Shown: positions 24,565-36,899, counted from the stretch's first letter. The stretch: DNA of 64,000 nucleotides from Shinella pollutisoli (GCF_024609765.1 NZ_JANFDG010000025.1:21023-85022), one strand, 5' to 3'. Notes: generated by a model not told the origin, from the letters alone. Made by a program: numbers and translations.

Positions 24565-24653
24565 GATCACTCTCCTCTATCGCCTTTCCTCGTCCGCCGC
24601 GCCTGGCGTTCCCCGTTGCGCTGCGGCCGCCTCCTATTGCCTATTGGTTTTGG

Positions 24654-24675
24654 TCAAATTCTGCCGAAAATTTGA
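24654..24675. promoter_or_regulatory. Inverted repeat between twin small genes
   Basis: Perfect arms TCAAATT-N8-AATTTGA sit in the 179-bp gap between the two small minus-strand genes, about 90 bp upstream of protein A. AT-rich for this window, it could be an operator. No regulator is adjacent. Confidence 0.3.
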
Positions 24676-24743
24676 TCACTATGGGGCGGATGCCGGAAAA
24701 TCCAAGCCTGGCCCGTTCAAGAATTGTGACGGGTTCTTAACAA

Positions 24744-24869
24744 TCATTTCCCGGGCAGCCGGCGGACCTTCACGAGCATCGCGGCCGCGATCACGGCGCG
24801 GATGCCGAGCGGATTGTAGCGCACGGCAAGGTCGATGCGTTCGCGGCTGTCTTTCTTCGGTGCGGTCAT
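24744..24869 (-). CDS. Very small basic hypothetical protein B
   Basis: 41-residue protein MTAPKKDSRERIDLAVRYNP... ending RRLPGK. The ATG at 24869 is preceded by a strong aaggag site. The segment YNPLGIRAVIAAAMLVK aligns with YKPIGLRAVVAATQCRN of protein A, supporting both as real genes despite their size. The function is unknown. The short hydrophobic core flanked by Lys/Arg could be a helix that binds nucleic acid or membrane; that is speculation. Confidence 0.65.
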   Translation of the reverse strand: MTAPKKDSRERIDLAVRYNPLGIRAVIAAAMLVKVRRLPGK

Positions 24870-24983
24870 CGTCGTTCTCCTTGGTTGGGACCGCTCTTTT
24901 CTGGCACGGGCCGGGCGTTCATCCTGTCACCGCGGGAACAGCGCCGGCTCGACGTTTTTCGCGTTTCGCCCGCCGCTGCCGGC

Positions 24984-25012
24984 TTGACCGGGCGGACGGA
25001 GAGCGCGATAAA
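24984..25012 (+). promoter_or_regulatory. Candidate sigma-70 promoter of the cysS operon
   Basis: TTGACC at 24984-24989 and GATAAA at 25007-25012 with an ideal 17-bp spacer. The expected transcription start is near 25019. The cysS leader would be about 130 nt and contains a 13-codon ORF (25020-25061, one Cys codon). The remainder of the gap (24870-25152) shows no gene. Confidence 0.55.
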
Positions 25013-25152
25013 GCAGGCCATGAAAACGGTACTCTGCATTCGCCGGAGCATTATTCGCTAGCGCACGCGCTGGCCTGGCCGTTTTCGTCCCTCGAAATCC
25101 CCGGATGACAAACGACCCGGCCAGCCGGGTGCATGCATTTCGGGAGATCTTC

Positions 25153-26571
25153 ATGGCCGACACGCCGGTCCTTCAGCTCTACAACACGCTCACCCGCTCG
25201 AAGGCGCCGTTTGCGCCGATCGATCCGGACAATGTGCGCATGTATGTCTGCGGGCCGACGGTCTACGACTTCGCCCATATCGGCAATGCCCGGCCGGTCA
25301 TCGTCTTCGACGTGCTCTACCGGCTGCTGCGCCATCTCTACGGCGCAGACCACGTCACCTACGCCCGCAACATCACCGACGTCGACGACAAGATCAACGC
25401 GCGGGCGCTGCGCGATTTCGGCGCGGAGATTTCCGACGGCCGGCTCTCGCTCAACGAGGCGATCGGCCGCGTGACGGAGAAGACGGCGAACCAGTTCCAC
25501 GCCGACGTCGCGGCGCTGGGCTGCCTGCCGCCGACGCACGAGCCGCGCGCCACCGATTTCGTCCGGCCGCGCCGGGACGGCAAGGCGGACATGATCACGC
25601 TCATCGAGCGGCTGATTTCCCGCGGCCACGCCTATGTCGCGGAGGGCGAGGTGCTGTTCGACACGGCGTCGATGGAGGACTACGGCCAGCTTTCGAAGCG
25701 CAACCTCGAGGAGCAGCAGGCGGGTGCGCGCATCGCCGTCGACGCGCACAAGAAGAACCCCGGCGACTTCGTGCTCTGGAAGCTCTCCTCGCCGGAGGAG
25801 CCCGGCTGGGAGAGCCCCTGGGGCCGCGGCCGTCCCGGCTGGCACATCGAATGCTCGGCCATGTCGGCCGCCTATCTCGGCGAGACCTTCGACATCCACG
25901 GCGGCGGCCTCGACCTCATCTTCCCGCACCACGAGAACGAGATCGCCCAGTCGCGCTGCGCCCACGGCACCAAGGTCATGGCGAACGTCTGGATGCACAA
26001 CGGCTTCGTGCAGGTCGAGGGCCGCAAGATGTCGAAGTCGGAGGGCAACTTCGTCACCATCCACGAGCTCCTGCACGAGGAGAGGTTCGGCGGCCGCGCC
26101 TGGCCGGGCGAGGTGCTGAGGCTCGCCATGCTGATGACGCACTACCGCGAGCCGATCGACTTCTCCGTCAAGCGGCTGGAGGAGGCCGAGCGGCTGCTTG
26201 CGAAATGGCCGGCCGGGGGCGATGCGGAGAAGGGCCGGATCGACGAGACGGTGCTGGCGCCGCTCCTCGACGACCTCAACACCGTCGCCGCCGTGCAGGC
26301 GCTGCACGCGCTTTCCGGCCGCGCCGCGCCGGACGATTTCGCCGCCAGCGCCGCCCTCCTCGGCATCGCGCCGAAGAAGGCGTCGCTGTCCGGCGCCCTC
26401 GAAGCCGAGATCGCGGCGGCCGTCCGCACGCGTCTCGACCTCCTGAAGGCGCGGAACTTCGCCGAAGCCGACAAGATTCGCGACGACCTCCTCGCCAAGG
26501 GCATCCAGCTCAAGGACGGAAAGGACCCCGCGACCGGCGAGCGCGTGACCACCTGGGAGGCGAAGCGATGA
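25153..26571 (+). CDS. cysS: Cysteinyl-tRNA synthetase
   Basis: 472-residue class I aminoacyl-tRNA synthetase that charges tRNA-Cys. The zinc and ATP motifs are complete: [19 protein letters not shown] (HIGN form of HIGH), [21 protein letters not shown] and [11 protein letters not shown]. The C-terminal helical domain ([19 protein letters not shown]) is intact. The start at ATG 25153 matches the family N-terminus; an ATG at 25105 would add a 16-residue leader. Its stop overlaps the first GFA gene, so it leads a five- or six-gene unit. Confidence 0.97.
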   Translation: MADTPVLQLYNTLTRSKAPFAPIDPDNVRMYVCGPTVYDFAHIGNARPVIVFDVLYRLLRHLYGADHVTYARNITDVDDKINARALRDFGAEISDGRLSLNEAIGRVTEKTANQFHADVAALGCLPPTHEPRATDFVRPRRDGKADMITLIERLISRGHAYVAEGEVLFDTASMEDYGQLSKRNLEEQQAGARIAVDAHKKNPGDFVLWKLSSPEEPGWESPWGRGRPGWHIECSAMSAAYLGETFDIHGGGLDLIFPHHENEIAQSRCAHGTKVMANVWMHNGFVQVEGRKMSKSEGNFVTIHELLHEERFGGRAWPGEVLRLAMLMTHYREPIDFSVKRLEEAERLLAKWPAGGDAEKGRIDETVLAPLLDDLNTVAAVQALHALSGRAAPDDFAASAALLGIAPKKASLSGALEAEIAAAVRTRLDLLKARNFAEADKIRDDLLAKGIQLKDGKDPATGERVTTWEAKR

Positions 26572-27050
26572 GCACGCCCTTCTATACCGGCGGCTGTCAG
26601 TGCGGGGCGGTGCGGTTCCATGTGGAGGGCGCGCTCGGCGATGCGTCGGTCTGCCATTGCCGCATGTGCCAGAAGGCGAGCGGCAATTTCTACCTGCCGC
26701 TCGTCTCCGTCCGTGACGCGAAGCTCACCTGGACGCGCGGCGCGCCGAAGAAATTCCGTTCCTCCAGCGTCGCGCTCCGCGGCTTCTGCGGCGACTGCGG
26801 CACGCCGCTCACCTACGAGGCGCCGGACGGCGTCGCGCTGACGATCGCCGCCTTCGACGATCCGGCGGAGATCGCGCCGCGCATCCAGTGGGGCGTCGAG
26901 GCGAAGCTGCCCTATGTCGACGCGATCCACAGGCTGCCGGGCGAGGACACGATGGCCGACCAGGACGCCACCTCCTTCCTCGCCGACCTTGTCTCCTACC
27001 AGCATCCCGACCACGACACGGACGACTGGCCGCCGGAGGGAAAGCCGTGA
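26568..27050 (+). CDS. GFA-family zinc protein, copy 1
   Basis: 160-residue protein of the glutathione-dependent formaldehyde-activating (GFA/CENP-V) fold. The zinc Cys motifs are complete: [21 protein letters not shown] and [10 protein letters not shown]. The family includes S-hydroxymethylglutathione synthase, but most members have no proven activity. It overlaps cysS by 4 bp (ATGA) and shares the C-terminal motif [12 protein letters not shown] with the next two GFA proteins. Confidence 0.92.
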   Translation: MSTPFYTGGCQCGAVRFHVEGALGDASVCHCRMCQKASGNFYLPLVSVRDAKLTWTRGAPKKFRSSSVALRGFCGDCGTPLTYEAPDGVALTIAAFDDPAEIAPRIQWGVEAKLPYVDAIHRLPGEDTMADQDATSFLADLVSYQHPDHDTDDWPPEGKP

Positions 27051-27544
27051 GCATCGCCCGCATCTATACCGGCGGCTGCCAGTGCGGCGCGGTGCGATAC
27101 CGGGTGGAGGGCACGCTCGGCCATCCGCATCTGTGCCATTGCCGCATGTGCCAGAAGGCCTCCGGCAACTATTTCCTGCCGCTCGCCGGTGCGGCGCGGG
27201 AGGCCTTCGCGCTGACGCGGGGCGAGCCGGCCTGGTTCCGCTCCTCCGACATCGTGCGGCGCGGCTTCTGCCGGGACTGCGGCACGCCGCTCTTCTTCGA
27301 CGAGACGGCGGCGGCCACGCTCGGCATCGCGCTCGGCTCGCTCGACGATCCCGACGACGTGCGTCCCGTCGAGCAGTCGGGCGTGGAATCGCGCGTCGTC
27401 TGGTTCGCGCACCTGCCGGAGCTTGCCGAGAGCGAGTGCAATTCCGGCGAGGGCGGCGAGGCGCGCCATCTCGCCATCCTCGCCTCGAACCGCCAGCATC
27501 CCGACTACGACACCGACCACTGGCCGCCGGAGGAGGAGCCATGA
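27047..27544 (+). CDS. GFA-family zinc protein, copy 2
   Basis: 165-residue GFA-fold protein with [21 protein letters not shown] and [10 protein letters not shown]. It starts at a GTG overlapping the stop of copy 1 (GTGA). The middle carries an insertion-like segment (AESECNSGEGGEARHL) not seen in the other two copies. The C-terminus is HPDYDTDHWPPEEEP, the same tail motif as its paralogues. Activity unknown. Confidence 0.9.
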   Translation: MSIARIYTGGCQCGAVRYRVEGTLGHPHLCHCRMCQKASGNYFLPLAGAAREAFALTRGEPAWFRSSDIVRRGFCRDCGTPLFFDETAAATLGIALGSLDDPDDVRPVEQSGVESRVVWFAHLPELAESECNSGEGGEARHLAILASNRQHPDYDTDHWPPEEEP

Positions 27545-27660
27545 GCACGCAGCGACCGCAGACGGGCATCCCCCGCACCTGGCTCTATCTCTTCGCCGGC
27601 AAGCTGGTCCTCGTCGCCGCGGTGGTGATCGGGGTCGTCGTCTACGCGTCCTATCGCTGA
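27541..27660 (+). CDS. 39-residue single-span membrane peptide
   Basis: Short ORF MSTQRPQTGIPRTWLYLFAG followed by a hydrophobic segment (LVLVAAVVIGVVVYAS) and YR. The ATG overlaps the stop of GFA copy 2 by 4 bp, with a ggagg ribosome-binding site inside that gene, which argues that it is translated. One membrane helix is predicted with the N-terminus probably inside. Function unknown; it sits between GFA copies 2 and 3. Confidence 0.7.
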   Translation: MSTQRPQTGIPRTWLYLFAGKLVLVAAVVIGVVVYASYR

Positions 27661-29112
<1,452 letters not shown>

Positions 29113-29116
29113 GGGA

Positions 29117-29253
29117 TGCCCCTCACCCTGACCCTCTCCCCGTGAACGGGGAGAGGGGACCTGCCCGAAGCCCCGGTCGGCGAGGGCTGAAAACGGTGCG
29201 GCATCCCCTTCTCCCCGCTTGCGGAGAGAAGGTGGCGGCAGCCGGATGAGGGG
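29117..29253. repeat. RIME-like palindromic intergenic element, copy 5
   Basis: Borders gcccctcaccctgaccctct and gcagccggatgaggggc enclose two hairpins, ctctccccgtgaacggggag and cttctccccgcttgcggaga. It separates pip from cimA and could end the cysS operon transcript. Confidence 0.85.
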
Positions 29254-29291
29254 CAAGAACGAGGAGAAACCCGTTCATCGGGAGAGACGAG

Positions 29292-30908
29292 ATGAAGAAA
29301 GACCGCATCCACCTGTTCGACACGACGCTGCGCGACGGCCAGCAGACGCCGGGCATCGACTTCTCCGTCGAGGACAAGATCGCCATCGCCGCCATGCTGG
29401 ACGAGTTCGGGCTCGACTATGTCGAGGGCGGCTATCCGGGCGCGAACCCGACGGACACGGCCTTCTTCGCGAGGAGGCGCACGCGCCGGGCGAAGTTCGT
29501 CGCCTTCGGCATGACCAAGCGCGCCGGCATCTCCGCCTCCAACGATCCGGGGCTCGCCGCACTCCTCGATTCGCAGAGCGACGCGATCTGTCTCGTGGCG
29601 AAGAGCTGGGACTATCACGTGCGCGTGGCGCTCGGCTGCAGCAACGAGGAGAACCTCGAGAGCATTTCCGAATCGGTGAAGGCCGTCGTCGCCTCCGGCC
29701 GCGAGGCGATGGTCGACTGCGAGCACTTCTTCGACGGCTACAAGGCGAACCCCGCCTATGCGCTCGCCTGCGCGAAGGAGGCGTTCGCCGCCGGCGCCCG
29801 CTGGGTCGTGCTCTGCGACACCAACGGCGGCACGCAGCCCGCCGAGGTCCGCGATATCGTCGCCGCCGTGATCGCCGAAGGCGTGCCGGGCGGGAACCTC
29901 GGCATCCATGCGCACAACGACACCGGCCAGGCCGTCGCCAATTCGCTTGCGGCGATCGAGGCCGGCGTGCGGCAGGTGCAGGGCACGCTGAACGGCATCG
30001 GCGAGCGCTGCGGCAACGCCAATCTCGTCACGCTGATCCCGACGCTTGCGCTGAAGCCGGTCTATGCCGATCGCTTCGAGACGGGCATCGATGCGGAGAG
30101 GCTCGCAAGCCTCACCAAGCTCGCCCACACCTTCGACGAGCTGCTCAACCGCTCGCCGGACCACCAGGCCCCCTATGTCGGCGTCTCCGCCTTCGCCACC
30201 AAGGCCGGCATCCACGCCTCGGCGCTGCTCAAGGACCCGCGCACCTACGAGCACGTGACGCCGGAAAGCGTCGGCAACCTGCGCAAGGTCATGGTCTCCG
30301 ACCAGGGCGGCAAGGCGAACTTCATCAACGCGCTGAAGCTGCGCGGCATCGACGTGAAGAAGGACGACCCGAAGCTCGACCGGCTGATCCAGATCGTCAA
30401 GGAGCGCGAGGCGACCGGCTATGCCTACGAGGGGGCGGACGCGAGCTTCGCGCTGCTCGCCTACCGCACGCTCGGCAGCGTGCCGGACTTCTTCCACGTC
30501 GACAGTTTCCGCGTCATGGTCGAGCGCCGCTACGACGCCAACGGCCAGCTCAAGACGGTCTCGGAGGCGGTGGTGAAGATCGTGGTCGACGGCGAGACGA
30601 TGATGTCGGTCGCGGAGGGCCACGGCCCCGTCAACGCGCTCGACCTGGCGCTGCGCAAGGACCTCGGCCGCTACCAGGCCGAGATCGCCGACCTGGAGCT
30701 CGCCGACTACAAGGTGCGCATCCTCAACGGCGGCACCGAGGCGATCACCCGCGTGCTGATCGAATCGACCGACGACAGCGGCGCCCGCTGGTGGACCGTC
30801 GGCGTCTCCGACAACATCATCGACGCGTCCTTCCAGGCGCTGATGGATTCCATCGTCTACAAGCTCCTGAAGAACCGCGGCGAGGCGGGACGCGTGGCGG
30901 CGGAGTAG
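29292..30908 (+). CDS. cimA: (R)-citramalate synthase
   Basis: 538-residue enzyme of the citramalate/isopropylmalate synthase family that condenses pyruvate with acetyl-CoA, opening a threonine-independent route to isoleucine. The catalytic barrel has FDTTLRDGQQTPG, the metal-binding HAHNDTGQAVANS and GIGERCGNANL. The C-terminal regulatory domain (LADYKVRILNGGTEAITRVL) is where isoleucine binds in relatives. The VEGGYPGANPTD segment fits CimA rather than LeuA. Starts 38 bp after a RIME-like repeat with a gggagag ribosome-binding site. Confidence 0.93.
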   Translation: MKKDRIHLFDTTLRDGQQTPGIDFSVEDKIAIAAMLDEFGLDYVEGGYPGANPTDTAFFARRRTRRAKFVAFGMTKRAGISASNDPGLAALLDSQSDAICLVAKSWDYHVRVALGCSNEENLESISESVKAVVASGREAMVDCEHFFDGYKANPAYALACAKEAFAAGARWVVLCDTNGGTQPAEVRDIVAAVIAEGVPGGNLGIHAHNDTGQAVANSLAAIEAGVRQVQGTLNGIGERCGNANLVTLIPTLALKPVYADRFETGIDAERLASLTKLAHTFDELLNRSPDHQAPYVGVSAFATKAGIHASALLKDPRTYEHVTPESVGNLRKVMVSDQGGKANFINALKLRGIDVKKDDPKLDRLIQIVKEREATGYAYEGADASFALLAYRTLGSVPDFFHVDSFRVMVERRYDANGQLKTVSEAVVKIVVDGETMMSVAEGHGPVNALDLALRKDLGRYQAEIADLELADYKVRILNGGTEAITRVLIESTDDSGARWWTVGVSDNIIDASFQALMDSIVYKLLKNRGEAGRVAAE

Positions 30909-31001
30909 GGCGATAACGTTCAGCCCCGCCCGACCATCATTTCACCCGAATGAATTGGTGCATTCATTTCCGTTGGGGTACCACGGCGGGATATCCTCGA
31001 A

Positions 31002-31958
31002 ATGACGGGAAAAGGGCCGATGGCCGACGAGAACACCTCCAGCGGGCTGCAGAACGGCGATTCGCCGCGCGGCTTCGCCTTCGCGCTGACGGCCTATCTG
31101 CTCTGGGGTTTCCTGCCCTTCTTCATGAAGGCGGTGGCGCATATCCCGGCGGCGGAGGTGGTGGCGCACCGCATCGTCTGGTCCGTGCCGGTCGCGGGCC
31201 TGGTGCTGGTGTGGTTCGGGCGCACCGGCGACATCAAGGCGGCGCTGCGCTCGCCGCGCATGCTGGCGATGGCGACGCTGACGGCCGTGCTCATCACCGT
31301 CAACTGGGGCATCTACGTCTGGGCGATCGCCGCCGACCGGGCGATCGAGACGGCGCTCGGCTATTACATCAACCCGCTCTTCTCGATCTTCCTCGGCGCC
31401 GTGCTCCTCAAGGAGAAGCCGAACCGCGCGCAGACCGTGGCGATCGCGCTTGCGGCGGCCGCCGTCGCCATCCTCGCCTTCGACGCCGGCGGCCTGCCCT
31501 GGGTGTCGATCGGGCTCTGCATCTCGTGGGGCTTCTACGCCTTCTTCCGCAAGACGCTGCCCGTCGGCCCGAACCAGGGCTTCTTCCTGGAGGTGCTGCT
31601 GCTCAGCGTGCCCGCCCTCGGCTACATCGTCTGGCTGGAGGCGAGCGGGCAGGGCCATTTCGGCGATACGGGGCCGGTCGACATGCTGCTGCTGCTCTCC
31701 TGCGGCCTCGTGACGGCGGTGCCGCTGATGATCTACGCCAACGGCGCCAAGCTGCTCAGGCTGTCGACCATCGGCATCATGCAGTACATCGCCCCGACGA
31801 TGATCTTCATCATCGCCGTCTTCGCCTTCGGCGAGCCCTTCGGCACGACGAAGCTCATCGCCTTCCTCTTCATCTGGGCCGCCCTGTTCCTCTATTCCGG
31901 TTCCATGCTGCAGTCGGCGCGCGCGCGCCGCGCCGCGGCGCTGAAGCCGGCAGAATGA
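31002..31958 (+). CDS. rarD: EamA-family transporter RarD
   Basis: 318-residue drug/metabolite-superfamily membrane protein with ten predicted segments. Family landmarks include AFALTAYLLWGFLPFFMK, VVAHRIVWSVP, LITVNWGIYVWA and the last-segment GEPFGTTKLIAFLFIW. RarD was linked to chloramphenicol resistance in Pseudomonas, but its natural substrate is unclear. ATG 31002 is used; ATG 31020 (MADEN), with a gggaaaagg motif just upstream, is equally likely. Confidence 0.9.
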   Translation: MTGKGPMADENTSSGLQNGDSPRGFAFALTAYLLWGFLPFFMKAVAHIPAAEVVAHRIVWSVPVAGLVLVWFGRTGDIKAALRSPRMLAMATLTAVLITVNWGIYVWAIAADRAIETALGYYINPLFSIFLGAVLLKEKPNRAQTVAIALAAAAVAILAFDAGGLPWVSIGLCISWGFYAFFRKTLPVGPNQGFFLEVLLLSVPALGYIVWLEASGQGHFGDTGPVDMLLLLSCGLVTAVPLMIYANGAKLLRLSTIGIMQYIAPTMIFIIAVFAFGEPFGTTKLIAFLFIWAALFLYSGSMLQSARARRAAALKPAE

Positions 31959-32169
31959 ACGCGGCATTTTGATTTTCCCGTCCCCGGCGTAGAATCGCCC
32001 GCGGAGGGATTCGCCGAGTCAAGCCGACGGCGGATTCCGCGGCGGGCGCGCCTGTGGAAAAGTCTAACAGCGGGCTTAACCGCAGGGCCTCCCGCGAAGC
32101 GCTTGACCCTCCGGCGCAAACGACCCAAACAAGCGCCCTTGTGAAGCGCGAAGGGAGAGATTCGGGACG
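31959..32169. other. rarD-dnaB intergenic region
   Basis: 211 bp with no gene. It should hold the dnaB promoter. A TTGACC hexamer occurs at 32103-32108 but has no good -10 at 17 bp. A gaagggagag ribosome-binding site precedes dnaB. Confidence 0.4.
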
Positions 32170-33669
<1,500 letters not shown>

Positions 33670-33689
33670 GGGGCGTACGATACGCCGCC

Positions 33690-34310
33690 CTACATCCGCG
33701 CGATGATCTCCGGCTCGCCCTCGCGGTCGACCTGGCTTGCCCAGTGGTCGAGCAGGGTGGAGACGACCTCCTCCGGCTCGTCGATGACGAGCGGCTGGAC
33801 GAGGTGGGCGGTGTGGATGAAGCCCTCGTCGGCCATGTGGCGGATCAGCTTCAGCATCGGATCCCAGAAGCCGCCGATATTGGCGAAGATCATCGGCTTG
33901 CGGTGGCGGCCGAGCTGCGCCCAGGTCATGACCTCGACGATCTCCTCCAGCGTGCCGATGCCGCCGGGCAGCGCCACGAAGGCGTCGGACCGGTCGAACA
34001 TGCGGTGCTTGCGCTCGTGCATGTCGGGGGTGACGATCAGTTCGCTCAGCTGGCCGAGCGAATGCCGTGTGGCCTCCATATCCACGAGGAATTGCGGTAT
34101 GATGCCGGTCACGCGGCCGCCGTTCGACAGCACGCCGCTCGCCACGGCCCCCATGATGCCCTTCGTGCCGCCGCCGTAGACGAGGCGCAGGTGGTTCTCG
34201 GCCATCGCCTTGCCGAGTCGGCGCCCGGCCGCGACATAGTCGGAATCGCGGCCCGGCTGGGAGCCGCAGTAAACGCAGACGGATCGAATCGGCATGGTTT
34301 GTTCGTTCAT
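33690..34310 (-). CDS. LOG-family protein (TIGR00730, putative cytokinin-nucleotide phosphoribohydrolase)
   Basis: 206-residue Rossmann-fold protein with the family motif PGGIGTLEE and the preceding MHERKHRMFDRSDA. Characterised LOG proteins cleave cytokinin or adenosine monophosphates to the base and ribose-5-phosphate. In bacteria the physiological role is often unknown. Starts at ATG 34310, with an in-frame ATG at 34295 also possible. It converges on dnaB and is divergent from the LysM gene. Confidence 0.92.
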   Translation of the reverse strand: MNEQTMPIRSVCVYCGSQPGRDSDYVAAGRRLGKAMAENHLRLVYGGGTKGIMGAVASGVLSNGGRVTGIIPQFLVDMEATRHSLGQLSELIVTPDMHERKHRMFDRSDAFVALPGGIGTLEEIVEVMTWAQLGRHRKPMIFANIGGFWDPMLKLIRHMADEGFIHTAHLVQPLVIDEPEEVVSTLLDHWASQVDREGEPEIIARM

Positions 34311-34473
34311 GGCCGGATTCAGCCATCGGGGTACGGGGCCGTCAAGGATAATGACGGAAAAAGCGCCGCAGGGCCGGCGCTTCCCCTCCCGGCAGCTTGT
34401 GCGGACCCTTGGGAAACGCTAGCAATTTCGGGAGGGATCGCCCGGGAATCCGGGAACGGAGAAAGAGTTGACG

Positions 34474-36726
34474 ATGAAGAACAAAACGGGTCTCGTGGCC
34501 TTGGTCGTGCTGGCGGCGGCGACATTGCTGATGGTTTTCTTCGTGCTGCCGAACATGAACCGGCAGAAGCCGGCCGAGACGCCCGCCGCGACCGGCACCG
34601 AGGCCGCCGCCGAGGGCGGCGAGACGAAGACGGCCGACGGCAAGCAGGCGCGCAGCACGCAGGCCGGGGGAGAAGCGGCGACGCAGCCCGAGGCAGGCTC
34701 CGCCGCGGACGCGACGCCGCAGGCGGCCGAGGCCGAGCAGGACGCCGCCCGGACGGAAGCCGCCCAGACGGAAACGGCACAGGCGGAAGACGGCGCGGCC
34801 GCTGCCGATGAGCCCGCGACACGGGAGGCGGCAGGCCAGGAAACGGCGGCTGCGGACGCTGCGGCCGGGGATGCCACTGCCGGCGCGGCGTCGGCCGATC
34901 CGGCGGCCGGCTGGGTCACGCCCGCCTTCGATCTTCTGCGCGTCGAGCCGGACGGGTCCACCGTCATCGCCGGCCGCGCCCAGCCGAACACCAGGGTCGA
35001 GATCCGCGACGGCGAGACGGTGATCGCGACGGCCGACGTCGGCCCGTCCGGCGACTTCGCCGCCGTCTTCGACCAGCCGTTGAAGGCCGGCGACTACCAG
35101 CTGACGCTGAACGCCAGCGACGGCAAGGGCGCCTCCAAGGCCTCCGAGGAGGTGGCGACCGTTTCCGTGCCGACGGACGCGGGCGGTGAGGTGCTCGCCA
35201 TGGTCTCCGAGCCGGGCGCCGCAAGCCGCCTGATCACCGTGCCGGACGACGCCGGCGCCTCCGCCGCGGCGGAGGAGAAGCCCGCGGACGAGCCGGTCGC
35301 CGAGACGGCGGCGGCCTCCTCCGAGGCCGGCACCGCCGCCGGGGAGAGCGCGGCCGCGGCCGCCACGGCGGAAGAGGGCGGCGCGGCGACGACTGCCGGC
35401 GATACGCCGGCGACGCAAGGCGCCGCGACCGCCGATGCCGCCTCCGGCGTGGCCGGGAAGGCGGCGCAGGTGCGCGTCGCCGCGGTGGAGCTCGAGGGCG
35501 ACCGCATGTTCGTCGCCGGCAATGCCCGGCCCGGCGCGCTCGTGCGCATCTATGCCGGCGACCGGCTGGTCGGCGAGGCGAAGGCGGACGAGGGCGGCCG
35601 CTTCGTTGTCGACGGACGGATCGACCTTGCGGTCGGCCGCCACACCATCCGCGCCGACGTGATGGCGGCGGACGGCAGCCGGGTGGAGCTGCGCGCCTCC
35701 GTGCCCTTCGACCGGCCGGAAGGCGAGCAGGTGGCCGTGGTCGCCCAGGACGATCCGGCATCGGCCCAGGCGACGCCGGCGCTCGGCCTCGTCGGCGGCG
35801 GCACCTTCGACAGGCTGAGAAGCGAGGCCGCCAAGGCGCTCGGGCTGCTAAAGGGGCTCTTCGCCGAGGGCCGCCTGCCGACGGCCGAGGAACTGGCCGC
35901 CGCCCGCTCGGCGACGGAGATCGCGCTGAAGTCGCTCGCCGAGTTCAAGCCCGGCGCCGAGGAGGGCGAGGTCGCCCGCGACATGTCCGCCAGGGCCTCC
36001 GCCGCGGCCGCCGACGCGCTCGCCCGGCTGCAGGCCCTGCCGAACGACGCCGTCGGCGTCGGCGCGGCGCTCGGCTCCATCGAGACGGCCGTGGCCGCGG
36101 CGCTTGCGCCCGCCATCGAGACGGCGGAAGGCGCCGCCGTGGCAAACGACACGCAGGCCGCCCCCGCCGAGGCCGCCGCCGAGACGCAGACGGCGTCGGA
36201 CGACGCGGCCCCGGCGACGGACGGCGTCGTCGCGGCGACCCCGTCGCAGACGGCGGACGGCGGCGCGGCCGCCGACACCCAGGCCGCGGCCTCGGGGAGC
36301 GCCGGCGACACGGCGGCCGGCACCGAGGAAGGGGCCGCCGCCGCGGACGCGGGCGCTGCCGCTGCCGGCACCGGGGGTGCCGCCGCCGCGGTGGAAGGCG
36401 GGCAGGCCGCTGCCGGCACCGAGGGGGTTGCCGCCGCGGCGGAAGGCGGGCAGGCCGCGGCCGGGGAGCCGGAGACCGTCGAGCAGGCACCGCTCCAGCA
36501 GAGCAAGACCTCGGTGATCATCCGCCGCGGCGACACGCTCTGGCAGATCTCGCGGCGCATCTACGGCAAGGGCGTGCGCTACACGACGATCTACCTCGCC
36601 AACCAGGACCAGATCCACGATCCGGACCGGATCATCCCCGGCCAGGTCTTCGGCGTGCCGGACCAGGCGACCGAATCGGACGCCGACGCCGAGGCGCTGC
36701 ACCGCAGGCACCTGCGCGGCGAATGA
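34474..36726 (+). CDS. Ala-rich membrane-anchored LysM protein with Ig-like repeats
   Basis: 750-residue envelope protein. An N-terminal anchor (TGLVALVVLAAATLLMVFFV) leads into a long Ala/Glu/Thr-rich linker. An Ig-like repeat lies at about residues 150-235 (PDGSTVIAGRAQPNTRVEIR) and a second at about 332-415 (DRMFVAGNARPGALVRIYAG). A helical stretch and another Ala/Gly-rich linker follow, with near-repeats of GGQAAAGTEG. A C-terminal LysM domain (TSVIIRRGDTLWQISRRIYG, about residues 678-730) binds peptidoglycan in this family. This plan is known in rhizobial LysM proteins of unknown function. The ATG at 34474 follows a ggagaaagag site. Confidence 0.88.
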   Translation: MKNKTGLVALVVLAAATLLMVFFVLPNMNRQKPAETPAATGTEAAAEGGETKTADGKQARSTQAGGEAATQPEAGSAADATPQAAEAEQDAARTEAAQTETAQAEDGAAAADEPATREAAGQETAAADAAAGDATAGAASADPAAGWVTPAFDLLRVEPDGSTVIAGRAQPNTRVEIRDGETVIATADVGPSGDFAAVFDQPLKAGDYQLTLNASDGKGASKASEEVATVSVPTDAGGEVLAMVSEPGAASRLITVPDDAGASAAAEEKPADEPVAETAAASSEAGTAAGESAAAAATAEEGGAATTAGDTPATQGAATADAASGVAGKAAQVRVAAVELEGDRMFVAGNARPGALVRIYAGDRLVGEAKADEGGRFVVDGRIDLAVGRHTIRADVMAADGSRVELRASVPFDRPEGEQVAVVAQDDPASAQATPALGLVGGGTFDRLRSEAAKALGLLKGLFAEGRLPTAEELAAARSATEIALKSLAEFKPGAEEGEVARDMSARASAAAADALARLQALPNDAVGVGAALGSIETAVAAALAPAIETAEGAAVANDTQAAPAEAAAETQTASDDAAPATDGVVAATPSQTADGGAAADTQAAASGSAGDTAAGTEEGAAAADAGAAAAGTGGAAAAVEGGQAAAGTEGVAAAAEGGQAAAGEPETVEQAPLQQSKTSVIIRRGDTLWQISRRIYGKGVRYTTIYLANQDQIHDPDRIIPGQVFGVPDQATESDADAEALHRRHLRGE

Positions 36727-36784
36727 CCCGCACTTTTTCCGCCGCGGCCGGTTGCGAAACCGGTCGCGCGGACCTATCTCCGGC

Positions 36785-36815
36785 ATGCGGCGCTCCCCGG
36801 GGCGCCGCATTTTCA
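36785..36815 (+). terminator. Rho-independent terminator after LysM gene
   Basis: Stem ATGCGGCGc / gCGCCGCAT with a short tcccc-ggg centre, followed directly by TTTTCATT. It lies 58 bp after the LysM stop codon on the same strand. Confidence 0.75.
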
Positions 36816-36854
36816 TTGCAGGCAGGACGGCAATTCCGGCAAAGGCGCGTAAGC

Positions 36855-36877
36855 GGTTTTGCCTCCGGAATTGCGTA
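36855..36877 (+). repeat. 23-bp upstream motif, copy 1 (before atm1-like gene)
   Basis: GGTTTTGC, two variable positions in the next five bases, then CGGAATTGCGTA. A second copy with 21 of 23 identical bases is at 59458-59480. Both lie 22-27 bp before a GTG start codon on the same strand. Confidence 0.6.
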
Positions 36878-36899
36878 GAGCAGGACGACAGAGGCGCGC

